Below, in pieces: positions 33,343 through 33,439 of a stretch of 33,439 bases of DNA. The notes beneath the pieces were generated by a model. The model ran no database searches and was not told the DNA's origin. It was given only the letters and a program-made list of their open reading frames with translations. The position numbers and the translations under genes are program-made. Position 1 is the first letter of the stretch. Every line of letters begins with the position of its first letter. The DNA comes from DASZCR01 sp035942915 (GTDB taxonomy: Bacteria > Acidobacteriota > Blastocatellia > Pyrinomonadales > Pyrinomonadaceae), in assembly GCA_035942915.1 (NCBI GenBank), contig DASZCR010000249.1, positions 1 through 33,439 on the forward strand, given 5' to 3'.

Positions 33343-33439
33343 CTTCTGCCACCTCGATAAGTTTTGGAATGATTGACGGGAAATCCTATCACACCGCGCA
33401 CGCAAAAGCGCGTTCGCCGCCCGACCTTTGAATCGAGCG
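33343..33439. other. Upstream region of rocA to window end
   Basis: This is non-coding as far as it can be seen. On the minus strand a -10-like TAGGAT lies at about 33385-33390, but no good -35 box is found 16-18 bases before it. The region is too short to judge the next gene. Confidence 0.3.

Overview
The window is GC-rich bacterial chromosome carrying mostly housekeeping genes. Almost everything is on the minus strand; the one clear plus-strand gene is a TonB-family protein. No phage, insertion sequence, CRISPR array or rRNA was seen. TonB, BamD-like and UbiB-family proteins point to a diderm. The PASTA protein with an Asn-alternating tail, frequent TTG starts and isolated house-keeping clusters fit Acidobacteriota (Blastocatellia-like), but this assignment is an inference from style, not a marker-gene result.

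Layout in transcription order (right to left). (1) 33342-28464: rocA, a secreted DxDxDG protein, fmt and rsmB, mostly joined by 4-base TTGA stop/start overlaps. (2) 28310-22487: a single-pass PASTA protein, rpe, a BamD-like TPR protein, a small membrane protein and a large exported TPR protein, which together form an envelope-flavoured block. (3) 22286-19330: a CAP/SCP-domain protein with a strong sigma-70-type promoter, ispE, tRNA-Gln(TTG) and prs. (4) 19287-16455: rplY, pth, rpsF, rpsR and rplI, without ssb. (5) 16431-13673: a dnaB promoter with an apparent leader terminator/attenuator, dnaB and alr. (6) 13589-12759: the plus-strand TonB gene, divergent from the next cluster. (7) 12661-10463: a promoter, an encapsulated-ferritin-like gene (EncFtn), an ArsC-family gene whose redox cysteine codon is an in-frame TGA (candidate selenoprotein), and radA. 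(8) 10302-1: a degenerate short-chain dehydrogenase, a YacL-like PIN/TRAM protein, ispD, ispF, a pyrimidine nucleoside phosphorylase, a complete BMP-type nucleoside ABC importer (binding lipoprotein, ATPase, two permeases) and the start of a UbiB/AarF kinase-like gene cut by the window edge.

The two most interesting observations are as follows. First, there is a probable selenocysteine-containing ArsC-like protein (Sec-x-x-Cys) with a plausible bacterial SECIS hairpin, encoded 18 nt behind an orphan EncFtn gene. Second, a family of intergenic elements made of 7-base units in inverted arrays fills nearly every longer same-strand gap (nine loci, at least four different heptamer sequences). These sit directly behind the upstream stop codon and sometimes supply it, and they share a conserved loop. 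Two loci share an identical 48-nt stretch, so the elements look like a dispersed family rather than ordinary terminators.

The genes cooperate in several evident modules: three MEP isoprenoid enzymes (IspD, IspE, IspF), pyrimidine nucleoside uptake plus phosphorolysis, translation (S6, S18, L9, L25, Pth, Fmt, RsmB, tRNA-Gln), replication and repair (DnaB, RadA) and envelope building (Alr, BamD-like, TonB, PASTA, CAP).
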